DNA of 39,566 bases from the NCBI GenBank assembly GCA_003134045.1, contig PLAH01000096.1, forward strand, positions 1 to 39,566, in the 5' to 3' direction. Position 1 is the stretch's first letter; every line of letters starts with the position of its first letter. Below the pieces are notes generated by a model, which was not told where the DNA came from, searched no databases, and worked only from the letters and a program-made list of their open reading frames with translations. The stretch is from Gammaproteobacteria bacterium. Lineage in GTDB: Bacteria; Pseudomonadota; Gammaproteobacteria; Steroidobacterales; Steroidobacteraceae. Shown here one piece after another: positions 26,021-34,596 of this stretch. Both the position numbers and the translations under genes were made by a program.

Positions 26021-27514
26021 TCAATGCCTTTGCGTGGTCAGCTGCTTCAGGAATTCATAGTAGAACTCGACGCCCGTGTAGAACGACTCGACCGGGACGC
26101 GTTCGTCCTTGCCGTGCATGCGCACGTCATCGCGATCGATCGCGACGCCGTTGATGCCGTAGCTCGGAATCCCGGCCGCCATGGTGTACACGCTGTCCGA
26201 CGCTCCGGTCATCATCATCGGAATCACCGCGACGCCCGGCCATAGTTTTCCGGCGACGCCGCGCAGCGCCCCCATCACGTCGCCGCGCAGCGGCGGCGGC
26301 GCCATGGCCTTGCGATCCGAGCCATGATCCGACACCCCGCCCGCGTCGCTCTTGTACCTGACGGTGAGATTCGGATCGTTGAACAGGGCGACCAGCTGGG
26401 TCCGGATCTCTTCCTGCGAGTGTCCGGGGAAAATGCGGCAATTGACGTTCGCTTCCGCCCGTTGCGGCAGGGCATTCGGCGCGTGCCCCGCAGTCATCAT
26501 GGTGGGTACGCAGGTGGTGCGCAGGGTCGAGTTGTAGCGCGCATCGCGGGACAGGCGCTCGACCGCCGCCGCATCGGGAGGCGTCGCCAGAATCGCCCGT
26601 ATATCCGCGGCCGTCTGGCCGGTCTCGATCGCCGCCATCTGCACGAAATACTCGCGCGTGACGGTGTTCAACTCGAACGGGAACGGCGTCCTCTGCAAAG
26701 CGCCGAGGGCATCGACCACGTGGTAGATCGCGTTGTCGGGCTTGGGCAGCGAGCTATGCCCGCCCGGATTGGTGGCCGACAGCAGGTAATCGGCGTAGAG
26801 CTTCTCCGTCGCCTCGAATTCCATGGTCAGCGCTTTGCCGTGCTCGGTGACCACCCCGCCGGAATCCGGATTCAGGGCGAACTCGGCATCGATGAGGTCG
26901 CGGTGATTCTTCAGCAGCCAATCCACGCCGTTCGACTGCCCCCCCTCTTCGTCCGCCGTGAGCGCCAGAATGATGTCGCGGTCCGGTACGTAGCCCTCTT
27001 TCTTCATGCGGATGAAGGCGGTGACCGCGATGGCATCGCTCACCTTCATGTCTTGGGTGCCGCGCCCGTAGTAGTAGCCACCCTGTTCCACGAACTGGAA
27101 CGGATCCGTGGTCCAGTCCTCGCGGCGCGCTTCGACCACGTCCAGGTGCCCGATGATGAGCACGGGGCGCAGCTTGGAACCCGCTTTGCCGCGGTAACGG
27201 GCAACCATGTTGCCCTTGCGGTCGTTCGGTCCCATCACCACGACGTCGGCGGCCGGGAATCCGGCATCGAGCAGCCGCCGCGCCATTGCCTGCGCGGCCA
27301 GCGTGGTACTTCCGATAGAATCCGTGGTATTGATCTCGATCAGCTGCTTGAAAATATCATGCGCCAGCGCTCGCGTGGCCTGCTCGCTCTGCGGCGCTGC
27401 CGGCCACGCGGACTGTACGCAGAGCGCCGCGACGGCGCCGATCGAGGTCAGGCAAGAGCGGTAGTTCAACGAGATCTCCGGCACAAAAAAACAGGATGTA
27501 TCCAATGCACGCAC
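26021..27514 (-). CDS. Exported M20/M25/M40-family metallopeptidase
   Basis: The product is up to 497 aa. After an export signal (hydrophobic SIGAVAALCVQSAWPAA), M20 zinc-site motifs follow: LIIGHLDVVEA with the metal His/Asp, YGRGTQDMKVSDA, ALTADEEGG with the catalytic Glu pair, and ASDSVYTMAAGIPSYG with MHGKDERVPVE near the end. It should hydrolyse peptides or N-acyl amino acids in the periplasm. The start is uncertain: GTG 27514 adds an unusual leader, while GTG 27484 or TTG 27469 (MNYRSCLTSIG) gives a more standard signal peptide. It is the probable first gene of the M20-pirin-GumN-OsmC run. Confidence 0.88.
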   Translation of the reverse strand: MRALDTSCFFVPEISLNYRSCLTSIGAVAALCVQSAWPAAPQSEQATRALAHDIFKQLIEINTTDSIGSTTLAAQAMARRLLDAGFPAADVVVMGPNDRKGNMVARYRGKAGSKLRPVLIIGHLDVVEARREDWTTDPFQFVEQGGYYYGRGTQDMKVSDAIAVTAFIRMKKEGYVPDRDIILALTADEEGGQSNGVDWLLKNHRDLIDAEFALNPDSGGVVTEHGKALTMEFEATEKLYADYLLSATNPGGHSSLPKPDNAIYHVVDALGALQRTPFPFELNTVTREYFVQMAAIETGQTAADIRAILATPPDAAAVERLSRDARYNSTLRTTCVPTMMTAGHAPNALPQRAEANVNCRIFPGHSQEEIRTQLVALFNDPNLTVRYKSDAGGVSDHGSDRKAMAPPPLRGDVMGALRGVAGKLWPGVAVIPMMMTGASDSVYTMAAGIPSYGINGVAIDRDDVRMHGKDERVPVESFYTGVEFYYEFLKQLTTQRH

Positions 27515-27657
27515 GAGTCAACCGAGGCCCCTTGACCGGCGTGTTTGGCACGCCGAATCCGCCCGCCGGCACCATCGACCGTAACGCGCAGAGTGTCGTC
27601 ACGGGCGTGCTCGAGGAATCGGCCAATGACGCCGTGCTGGATCTCGTGCCGGTGTAA
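27505..27657 (+). CDS. Possible 50-aa protein upstream of folE
   Basis: A 50-codon frame (MHARVNRGPLTGVFGTPNPP at the start, EESANDAVLDLVPV at the end) has AGGA eight bases before its ATG and stops 9 bp before folE. It overlaps the extreme 5' end of the divergent M20 gene only if that gene starts at 27514. No family recognised. It may be a small co-transcribed gene or a chance frame. Confidence 0.4.
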   Translation: MHARVNRGPLTGVFGTPNPPAGTIDRNAQSVVTGVLEESANDAVLDLVPV

Positions 27658-27666
27658 CATTGACGC

Positions 27667-28281
27667 ATGCCAGCGAAAAAGAAGCCGAAAAAAGACCCTG
27701 AGGTGACGCGCGAGGCCGCGGAGGCCGCCGTCAGGACATTGCTGCGATGGGCGGGCGATCATCCGGAGCGCGAAGGATTGCGGGACACGCCCAAACGGGT
27801 GGTGGCCGCGTACGGCGACTGGTTTTCCGGGTATGCCTCGGATCCGGGCGAGTATCTGCGGCGAACCTTCGAGGAAGTCGAAGGCTACGATGAGATGGTG
27901 ATCCTGCGCGATATCGCATTCGAATCGTTCTGCGAACATCATATGGCGCCCATCATCGGCCGCGCCCACGTGGGTTATCTGCCGACGGATCGGGTGGTCG
28001 GCATCAGCAAGCTGGCGCGTGTGGTGGACGGCTACGCGCGGCGCCTCCAGGTCCAGGAGAAGCTGACCGCGCAAATCGCGGGTTGCATCAACGAGGTCTT
28101 GAAGCCGCGCGGCGTCGGCGTCGTCATCGACGCCGTGCATCAATGCATGACCACCCGCGGCGTGCACAAACGCGGCGTGTCGATGGTGACCAGCAAAATG
28201 CTCGGTTCGTTCCGCGCGGATCCCAGCACCCGCGCGGAGTTTCTGCGCTTCATCGACATCGAAGGCGGCGGGAGCCGCTGA
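27667..28281 (+). CDS. folE: GTP cyclohydrolase I
   Basis: The product is 204 aa. Zinc ligands C89 and H92 (SFCEHHMAP) and C160 (HQCMTTRG) match C110/H113/C181 of E. coli Fol[21 protein letters not shown] and [19 protein letters not shown] are family signatures. It converts GTP to 7,8-dihydroneopterin triphosphate, the first step of folate (and possibly biopterin) synthesis. The Lys-rich N-terminus (PAKKKPKKD) is slightly unusual. Convergent with the zinc-ribbon gene, one base apart. Confidence 0.96.
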   Translation: MPAKKKPKKDPEVTREAAEAAVRTLLRWAGDHPEREGLRDTPKRVVAAYGDWFSGYASDPGEYLRRTFEEVEGYDEMVILRDIAFESFCEHHMAPIIGRAHVGYLPTDRVVGISKLARVVDGYARRLQVQEKLTAQIAGCINEVLKPRGVGVVIDAVHQCMTTRGVHKRGVSMVTSKMLGSFRADPSTRAEFLRFIDIEGGGSR

Positions 28282-28282
28282 G

Positions 28283-28645
28283 TCAATTGCGCCGGCGCTC
28301 GCCGCCGACGCCGCGCGACGGCATCAGATCCACGGAAAACGTGTACTTGTGGCGCTCGCCGGGCTGCAACGCGCCGACGCCCACGACATGGCGGGCCACT
28401 TTCTCGCCGCGCTCATTGGTGATCGAAATCACCACGCAGTACTCGCAGCTCTCGTCGCGCACCGCATGATGGATCGACCCTTCGATGCGCATCGCCGAGA
28501 CGCCCTTGCTCTCCGGCTCGGCGTTGCCGGCGCTGAAGCGCAAGTGGTGCTGGCAGCCGGGACAAATGCTGGCGCTCTGCAGCACCGTCGCCCTGCAGTG
28601 CGGACAAACTCGTGTAGCGCCCAGCGCGCCCGGACGAGCGCTCAT
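28283..28645 (-). CDS. Zinc-ribbon protein paired with a bactofilin
   Basis: The product is 120 aa. An N-terminal zinc ribbon (CPHC at 15-18 and CPGC at about 29-32) is followed by a linker and a beta-rich domain (MRIEGSIHHAVRDESCEYCV, ISITNERGEKVARHVVGVGAL, ERHKYTFSVDL), like small FxLYD-type domains. No membrane helix. The start at 28645 lies 2 nt after the bactofilin stop, so the two are translated together. A role in bactofilin assembly or anchoring is inferred only from that pairing. Confidence 0.7.
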   Translation of the reverse strand: MSARPGALGATRVCPHCRATVLQSASICPGCQHHLRFSAGNAEPESKGVSAMRIEGSIHHAVRDESCEYCVVISITNERGEKVARHVVGVGALQPGERHKYTFSVDLMPSRGVGGERRRN

Positions 28646-28647
28646 CG

Positions 28648-29184
28648 TCAGCTCTTGCCGACCGCCACGCCGGCCGCGGAGGCCATCTTCAAGGACTTCT
28701 CGTCGTCCCAACCGAATTCGACGTGGCCGCGCATGCGCGACCCGGCGGCCACGGTGATGGATCCCGCTTTCACATCGCCGACGATGATGCCGCCTTCCAA
28801 TACGTCGACTCGCTTCGCGGACTCGATATTGCCCTGCAATTCGCCGCCGACGATCACGATGCCGGCCGCCACTTGTCCAACCAGGTGAGCGCCCGGCTCG
28901 ATGTTGAAATTGCCGTCGATGCGCACATCGCCCTTGAACCGGCCGGCGATCCGGACGTTGCCGGTTCCCTCGATCTTGCCCTCGATCGTCAGGTTGGCGG
29001 CGATGACGGATTCGCCGCCTTCGACGCGCGGGGCCGGCCGGCGCGGTGGCACCGCCAAGGAGGGGTCAGTCGTGCCGCGAGGCTCGGCTCGCTCGGCTGC
29101 GATTCGCTCGGGCGGCGGCACCGGTTGAGGAGCGGCAACAGGTCCCGCTGCGGCGGGCGTGGGGGTTTCTTTCCAAAGGGCCAT
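28648..29184 (-). CDS. Bactofilin (BacA/CcmA family)
   Basis: The product is 178 aa. A Pro/Ala-rich N-terminal tail (1-50) precedes the bactofilin beta-helix core (about 58-155), a regular repeat of short strands: VIAANLTIEGKIEGTGNVRI, GRFKGDVRIDGNFNIEPGAH, GKVAGI-like turns and VLEGGIIVGDVKAGSITV. Bactofilins form membrane-associated filaments that organise cell shape or cell-wall enzymes. No M23 peptidase gene, their common neighbour, is present; the zinc-ribbon gene follows instead. GGGAG precedes ATG 29184. Confidence 0.92.
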   Translation of the reverse strand: MALWKETPTPAAAGPVAAPQPVPPPERIAAERAEPRGTTDPSLAVPPRRPAPRVEGGESVIAANLTIEGKIEGTGNVRIAGRFKGDVRIDGNFNIEPGAHLVGQVAAGIVIVGGELQGNIESAKRVDVLEGGIIVGDVKAGSITVAAGSRMRGHVEFGWDDEKSLKMASAAGVAVGKS

Positions 29185-29316
29185 AACGTGGGTCTCCCGC
29201 TAATGAGGTATCCAAAGCCTACACGCTAACGCCCGGAAATGTCATCGGACGACCGCTCATTTATTGGAGACGCAACGCACACTGTGAGCGAACGCCACCG
29301 GCCTTGACGCTTGGAT

Positions 29317-29322
29317 TATAAT
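29317..29322 (+). promoter_or_regulatory. Consensus -10 box upstream of the aminotransferase
   Basis: A perfect TATAAT lies about 30 bp before the chosen TTG start at 29353. No good -35 box is seen at 16-18 bp spacing, so the promoter call is partial. Confidence 0.4.
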
Positions 29323-29352
29323 GCCGGCCATCCTAAGACGGGGCTACCACTC

Positions 29353-30558
29353 TTGTTTCAGCAACTCGATCGTTTGAATCCCGACGCGATACTGGGTTTG
29401 ATGACCAAATTTCGCGCCGATCCCTACGCCCGCAAAGTCGATCTGGGCGTGGGGGTATTTCGCGATCTCAGCGGCAACACACCGATTCTCGACTGCGTGC
29501 GGCGCGCCGAACAGACCGTCCTCGAGTCCCAGACCACCAAGTCCTATGTCAGCGCCGCCGGCCGGGAGGAATTCAACGCCGCCGTCGAAGAGCTGGTGTT
29601 GGGGGCCGAGCACAGCGCCCGCCGCGAGCGCCGAGCCCGCACGGTACAGGCGCCCGGCGGCTGCGGCGCCTTGCGCGTCGGTGCGGAACTGATTCGCGCC
29701 GCGGCGCCGTCGACGACGGTGCATGTCAGCGATCCGACATGGGGCAACCACCTACCGCTGCTCGGCAGTTCGGGGCTGCGACTGGATCGCTACCCCTACT
29801 ACGATGCGGCTGCGCATCAGCTGCGTTTCGAGGCCATGCTCGAACGGCTCGATCGAGCCGCCGCCGGCGACGTGGTTCTGGTCCATGCCTGCTGCCACAA
29901 CCCTTCCGGAGCGGATCTGAACCTGAATCAATGGCGGACGCTGACCGAGCTGCTGTTACGGCGCCGGCTCGTGCCGTTCCTGGATCTCGCGTATCAGGGC
30001 TTCGCCGCCGATCTGGACGCGGATGTGGCGGGCGTACGGCTGGTCGCCGAGTCGGTGCCCGAAGTGTTGATCGCGACCTCCTACTCCAAGAATCTGGGTC
30101 TGTATCGCGAGCGGGTCGGGGCCTTGATCGTCATCAGTGAGAACGAGTCGCGCGCCGAGGCGGTACGGAGCCATGTGCTGCAAATCGCCCGCAGCATTTA
30201 CTCGATGCCGCCCGACCATGGGGCCGCGATCGCGGCGTGCATATTCGCGGATTCGGCACTGCGCAGCTCGTGGATCAAGGAACTCGCCGCCATGCGCGAG
30301 CGTATCCAGAGCATGCGCGTCCTGCTGGCCAGGCACTTACGCACGGCCATCGGCGACGAGTCGTTCGACTTCATCGAGTCGCAGCGCGGCATGTTCTCGC
30401 TGCTGGGCGTGCCCGCCGCGGTGGTCGATCGCTTGCGCGAGCGGCATCACATTTACATGACGAGCGACAGCCGGATGAATCTAGCCGGGATCATGCCCGA
30501 CAACGCCGCCTATGTCGCCGCGGCGGTCGCCGCGGAACGGACGGTGCTCGCAGCCTAG
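29353..30558 (+). CDS. Aspartate/aromatic amino acid aminotransferase (TyrB/AspC family)
   Basis: The product is 401 aa from TTG 29353, which gives the family-like start MFQQLDRLNPDAILGLM; the frame runs open to 29311. The PLP lysine is K246 (ATSYSKNLGLYRERVG), the E. coli AspC position. Other cofactor residues are visible: the Trp of DPTWGNH, Asn in CCHNPSGADL and Tyr in DLAYQGF. It transaminates aspartate and/or aromatic amino acids with 2-oxoglutarate. It ends in a 4-nt convergent overlap with the HDOD gene. Confidence 0.92.
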   Translation: MFQQLDRLNPDAILGLMTKFRADPYARKVDLGVGVFRDLSGNTPILDCVRRAEQTVLESQTTKSYVSAAGREEFNAAVEELVLGAEHSARRERRARTVQAPGGCGALRVGAELIRAAAPSTTVHVSDPTWGNHLPLLGSSGLRLDRYPYYDAAAHQLRFEAMLERLDRAAAGDVVLVHACCHNPSGADLNLNQWRTLTELLLRRRLVPFLDLAYQGFAADLDADVAGVRLVAESVPEVLIATSYSKNLGLYRERVGALIVISENESRAEAVRSHVLQIARSIYSMPPDHGAAIAACIFADSALRSSWIKELAAMRERIQSMRVLLARHLRTAIGDESFDFIESQRGMFSLLGVPAAVVDRLRERHHIYMTSDSRMNLAGIMPDNAAYVAAAVAAERTVLAA

Positions 30559-31430
30559 TCGCCGAGCGCGCTGCTGAGCGCGGCGACTTCCGCCGCGCAC
30601 TGCTGCATGACGAGGCTCATTTTGCCTTCGTTCAGGCCGAGACGCTGCGTCGCGGGCAGTTCGTGCAGCGCCACTTCGAGACCTTCGGGGTCCTCGGAGT
30701 ACGAGGCCATCAGAATCGCGATGCCGATGACATCGCGCAGGTCCGGCGGACCCGGCTCGTCGCGGCCGTGGTCGTCCTGATCGCCGACGGCCGAGGCCAT
30801 CTCCTCGGAAAAATCCCAATTCTCCAGAATGGCCTTGCCGATGGAGGCATGCCAGTCGTTGATGATGCCGTCCAACATTGCGCTGTCCGCGAACAGCTCG
30901 GGGTGATTGATCGCCCGGGTCAACACGTAGAGCTTGCCGATACCGTGCATCATGCCGCCCAGCATGGCTTCGTCCGGATTGACGGCCTTCGAACAGGTTC
31001 GCGCCAGGACATAGGCGAACGCCGCCACCAAGGTGCTGCGTCGCCAGAGGTCGTTGAGATGCTGCTCGAGCCCTGCCAGCTTGTTGGCATTGCGGATTTG
31101 CGCCATCGCGAACGAAATTGCTGCACTGCGGACCATGTTGTAGCCGATGCGATTGATCGCGGTACGCAGCTCGACCACGGGCTTGCCGCTGCGGTTCAGC
31201 GAGGCGGAGTTCGAAATCCGCATCAGGCGGGCGGCCAACGCGGGTTCCGAGCCGACCACTCGGACGACCTGGTCGATCGCGGATCTAGGGTCCGACAACA
31301 CCCGGCGCACGCGGATCGCGATCTCCGGGAATGAGGGCAGATCCACCTTGCCTGCGGACAGTTCCGCGGCCAGGGTCCTGACAAACTCAAAGGCGATGTT
31401 CGGCTGGGATTGGGGCTGGGGGCTCGTCAC
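30555..31430 (-). CDS. HDOD-domain signalling protein
   Basis: The product is 291 aa. The HDOD domain spans roughly residues 25-225 (LPSFPEIAIRVRRVLSDP, VGSEPALAARLMRISNSA, LRTAINRIGYNMVRSAAISF, AMLGGMMHGIGKLYVL). The HD-phosphohydrolase metal pair is absent (HG instead of HD), as usual for HDOD proteins, so no catalysis is expected. Such proteins act in signalling networks linked to c-di-GMP or chemotaxis. No partner domain or signalling gene is adjacent. Confidence 0.9.
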   Translation of the reverse strand: MTSPQPQSQPNIAFEFVRTLAAELSAGKVDLPSFPEIAIRVRRVLSDPRSAIDQVVRVVGSEPALAARLMRISNSASLNRSGKPVVELRTAINRIGYNMVRSAAISFAMAQIRNANKLAGLEQHLNDLWRRSTLVAAFAYVLARTCSKAVNPDEAMLGGMMHGIGKLYVLTRAINHPELFADSAMLDGIINDWHASIGKAILENWDFSEEMASAVGDQDDHGRDEPGPPDLRDVIGIAILMASYSEDPEGLEVALHELPATQRLGLNEGKMSLVMQQCAAEVAALSSALGD

Positions 31431-31565
31431 GTTCGAACTCGTGGTTACAGGGCACTGGGCCGCTTCCTTGTCCGATTCTGGCCCTCAAGCCTATGAATCG
31501 ACTGCGGCGCGGCGGACTTGAGCATCGATCGCGAAATTGGCGTCAGGGCGCCCGCCCGCCCCACT

Positions 31566-32084
31566 TTAGCGCGTGGGCGATAGCCCGCTGCTGAAGCGTT
31601 GCCGTATCTCGCCATGGCGCGAGCGCTCGGTGAACCGGCCTTTGCTGTAAACGGTCAGAACGCGGCGCCAGAACGCGACCGCCCCCGGATTGCGCTGGTA
31701 CTCGACGATCTCCCATTCACCGGCGAATCGATCGAATATCAGGGTCGCCGCGTCGCGGCCTATACCCACGCGACGGTACGCCTTACGCACGAAGAATTCT
31801 GACATATTGTAGTTTGCCGACGTTTCGCCCGCGGCGGGGATTCTAGGCCGCGACACCAGGGCAAAGCCGACCGGGTCGGATCCCTTCAGAATCAACAGGG
31901 GGTGGGATTGATCGTTCGCAAACCAATTGGCGAAGATCTCGTCTTCTCGCGGACTGTCGGCGCCCAACACCGAGAACAAACCGGTGTTCAGATCGGACAA
32001 AGCATCCATGTACTCGCCGTAGATATCCTGGATCCACTGACGATCCTTCTTCGAATTCCTACAGTCGCGAATACTGACGATCAA
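31566..32084 (-). CDS. GNAT-family N-acetyltransferase
   Basis: The product is 172 aa. The acetyl-CoA-binding motif is AYRRVGIGRDAATLIFDRF at about 101-119, and YQRNPGAVAFWRRVL supplies the C-terminal part of the fold. The acceptor is unknown. It stands alone: 135 bp separate its 3' end from the HDOD gene, and 91 bp separate its start from the lipoprotein gene, all on the minus strand. Confidence 0.85.
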   Translation of the reverse strand: MIVSIRDCRNSKKDRQWIQDIYGEYMDALSDLNTGLFSVLGADSPREDEIFANWFANDQSHPLLILKGSDPVGFALVSRPRIPAAGETSANYNMSEFFVRKAYRRVGIGRDAATLIFDRFAGEWEIVEYQRNPGAVAFWRRVLTVYSKGRFTERSRHGEIRQRFSSGLSPTR

Positions 32085-32175
32085 GTAAGCCGCCTTCCTT
32101 GAGGCTCAAAAACACAACCCGGGCGGACGTGCCGGAATGGCCGTCCGCTCGGGCGGTGCTATCAGCGCGAAGCGT

Positions 32176-32403
32176 TTACGGCTTCGGGGCTGCTGCAGCG
32201 GAAGCTGCAGACGACGCTGCATCGGAAGCAGCGCTGGCGGCGGCGGCTGAATCAGCGGCGGAGGTCGCAGCGGCATCCGCAGCAGGAGCAGCGGCAGGCG
32301 GCGGCGTGGTGTCGGTCGTGGGAGCAGGAGCCTCGGTCTTGCTGCCGCAGGCGCTTAGCACCAGTGCAGCGACAAAAGCGCTTATAGCAAGTTTGGTCTT
32401 CAT
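32176..32403 (-). CDS. Small Ala/Pro-rich lipoprotein
   Basis: The product is 75 aa. The signal peptide MKTKLAISAFVAALVLSACG ends in a lipobox (LSAC, Cys19). The mature part is low-complexity Ala/Ser/Pro/Thr with few charged residues, so it should be a flexible lipid-anchored tail. Proteins this simple often spread among unrelated families, and no function can be assigned. It would be a substrate of the Lnt encoded at 5936-7462. Confidence 0.75.
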   Translation of the reverse strand: MKTKLAISAFVAALVLSACGSKTEAPAPTTDTTPPPAAAPAADAAATSAADSAAAASAASDAASSAASAAAAPKP

Positions 32404-32642
32404 CTATCGATACCCCAGAAATATTTAATGGTAAAACTCAAAGGCCGAGTATGTTTGCTGGGCTTCCACCCAGATGTCCGGACCGATTTTAGAGTGTTTC
32501 ACATCGATTTCATATCTCTTTCGCCGTTTATGGAGCCCCTGTAACGTCAAGAATCGTTTCGAAGCGCGGGTCGGACCCCTATAGCCGCGAGAATGTCTGG
32601 CGCATACTTCGCGTCGTTTCAGAGCCTACTCGAGGAGTCAGC

Positions 32643-33989
32643 GTGAGCGCAGATAGCTTGGATTCGCTCTACACAGGGCATTTGCAAACCGTAATGAGCC
32701 GCACCGATCGCTCGTTGGCGGCCACCGGTTTCGAGGCGTTGGTCATCCAAGCCGGCGGCCCGCCGACCCTGTTTCTCGATGATCAGGACTACCCCTACAA
32801 GGTCAATCCGCACTTCAAAGCCTGGGTGCCCATCGTCGACAATCCGCTCTCCCTGCTGATCTACCAGCCCGGTTCCCGTCCCCGGGTATTGTTCCATCAG
32901 CCGGACGACTACTGGCACAAGCCGGCAAGCCTGCCGCGCGCGGCGTGGACGCGCGAGATCGAATTGACGGCGCTGCCCGACCCCTCGAAGGCGGCACCGT
33001 ATTGGGCCAGGCTGGGCAAAGTGGCCTTCATCGGACCGCCGGGCAGCTTCGACGACGCGGAGTCCGAATCGCTCAACCCCCCCGAGCTCCTGGCGCGCCT
33101 GCACTACGATCGGGCGGTGAAGACGCCCTACGAGCTGGAGTGCATGCGCCGCGCCAGCGCCCTGGGGGCTCGCGGTCACCGGGCCGCTCTCGATGCGTTC
33201 CGACGCGGCGCCTCGGAATACGAAGCTCACATGCGTTATCTGGAAGGATGCGTCCAGCGCGAAGAGGAGATGCCCTACAACAACATCGTCGCCTATAACG
33301 AAAATGCGGCGGTCCTGCATTACCAGCACCTGGAACGCCGGGTACCGTCCGAATTGCGTTCATTTCTGATCGATGCAGGCGCGCAGTACCGCGGCTACGC
33401 ATCCGATATCACGCGCACGCATGCGGCCTCGCCCGGCCGATTCGCCGAGCTGATCGAGCTCATGGACGGCGCGCAGTTGCGCCTCTGCGGCGAGATCGTG
33501 GCGGGCAAAGACTACCGGGAAGTGCACCTGTCCGCCCATCGAATTCTCGGCGACGTCATGCACGACATCGGGCTGACCACCGTGCCGGGCGACGAGGCGC
33601 TGGAGCGCGGCGTGACCAGTGTGTTCTTCCCGCACGGCATCGGCCATCTGTTGGGCCTGCAAGTGCACGACGTGGGCGGCGTGATGGGCGATGTCAAGGG
33701 CGGCGAGCGGCAACGGCCCGAAGGTCATCCCTATTTGCGCCTGACCCGCATGCTCGAGCCCGGCGTGGTGGTCACCGTCGAGCCTGGCCTTTATCTGATC
33801 GACTCGCTGCTGAAGAAAGCCCGCGGCGATGAGGCCAAGCGGACGCTGATCGATTGGAACGTGGTCGAGGAGCTGCGGCCGTTCGGCGGAATTCGGATCG
33901 AGGACAACGTGGTGGCCACCGCGTCGACACCGGAGAATATGACGCGGGCCGCGTTCGCGAGCCTGGAGAGGTCGAGCAAGGCCGCGTGA
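32643..33989 (+). CDS. pepQ: Xaa-Pro dipeptidase (PepQ, M24 family)
   Basis: The product is 448 aa from a GTG with GAGGAG upstream. An N-terminal creatinase-like domain (1-155) is followed by the pita-bread fold with metal ligands D244, D255, H335, E380 and E420 (FLIDAGAQYRGYASDITRTH, HGIGHLLGLQVHDVGG, VVTVEPGLYLI, GGIRIEDNV). These correspond to the PepQ set D246/D257/H339/E384/E423. It hydrolyses Xaa-Pro dipeptides. It ends facing rplQ, with a strong hairpin between. Confidence 0.95.
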   Translation: MSADSLDSLYTGHLQTVMSRTDRSLAATGFEALVIQAGGPPTLFLDDQDYPYKVNPHFKAWVPIVDNPLSLLIYQPGSRPRVLFHQPDDYWHKPASLPRAAWTREIELTALPDPSKAAPYWARLGKVAFIGPPGSFDDAESESLNPPELLARLHYDRAVKTPYELECMRRASALGARGHRAALDAFRRGASEYEAHMRYLEGCVQREEEMPYNNIVAYNENAAVLHYQHLERRVPSELRSFLIDAGAQYRGYASDITRTHAASPGRFAELIELMDGAQLRLCGEIVAGKDYREVHLSAHRILGDVMHDIGLTTVPGDEALERGVTSVFFPHGIGHLLGLQVHDVGGVMGDVKGGERQRPEGHPYLRLTRMLEPGVVVTVEPGLYLIDSLLKKARGDEAKRTLIDWNVVEELRPFGGIRIEDNVVATASTPENMTRAAFASLERSSKAA

Positions 33990-33994
33990 AAGGA

Positions 33995-34022
33995 CGGCCT
34001 GGGCTCTCGGGTGCCCAGGCCG
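33995..34022. terminator. Hairpin terminator between pepQ and rplQ
   Basis: Arms CGGCCTGGGC (33995-34004) and GCCCAGGCCG (34013-34022) pair perfectly around an 8-base loop. On the minus strand it is followed by TCCTTTC. It probably ends the ribosomal alpha-operon transcript and may also serve pepQ. Confidence 0.65.
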
Positions 34023-34034
34023 ACGCGTTCGCTC

Positions 34035-34529
34035 TTAGGCGGCAGCCTTTTTGCGGCGCTTCGGCGCGGCAGTCTCGGCGGCCGCAGCATCGTCCGAAGA
34101 CGCCTTCTTCTTTGCCTTTTTCGGCGCCTTGGCGCCCTTCTCGGCGTCCTCTTCCTTGTCCGCCTTCACGGCGGCCAGATCGACCAGCTGCATGAGTGCC
34201 ATGTCGGCCGCATCGCCGGGACGCGGCTCCATCTTGAGAATGCGGGTGTAACCGCCGGCCCGCGCCTTGAACCGCGGCCCCAGGTCGGTGAACAGCTTCT
34301 CGACGATCGCGTCATCGCGCAGGCGGGAGAACGCGAGCCGACGCTTGGCCAGCGAATCGATCTTGGCCAACGTGATGAGAGGCTCCACCACCCGGCGCAA
34401 TTCCTTGGCCTTCGGCACCGTCGTCCGAATGGTCTCGTGACGCAGCAGCGAAGTCGCCATGTTGCGCATCAGCGCATGACGATGAGAGGCATTACGCGAT
34501 AATTGACGACCGCTGTTTCTGTGACGCAT
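34035..34529 (-). CDS. rplQ: Ribosomal protein bL17
   Basis: The product is 164 aa. The N-terminal 115 residues are standard bL17 ([39 protein letters not shown]). The C-terminus has an extra Lys/Ala-rich tail of about 40 residues ([19 protein letters not shown]), longer than the 127-aa E. coli protein; such tails are seen in some lineages. It is the last gene of the alpha operon, 67 bp after rpoA. Confidence 0.97.
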   Translation of the reverse strand: MRHRNSGRQLSRNASHRHALMRNMATSLLRHETIRTTVPKAKELRRVVEPLITLAKIDSLAKRRLAFSRLRDDAIVEKLFTDLGPRFKARAGGYTRILKMEPRPGDAADMALMQLVDLAAVKADKEEDAEKGAKAPKKAKKKASSDDAAAAETAAPKRRKKAAA

Positions 34530-34596
34530 TTTCTAAAACCTTACCTGTGTTCCGCCCGTACTCGCCGCGGCGCTCGAGGCGAGCACCGCTGGTCGA

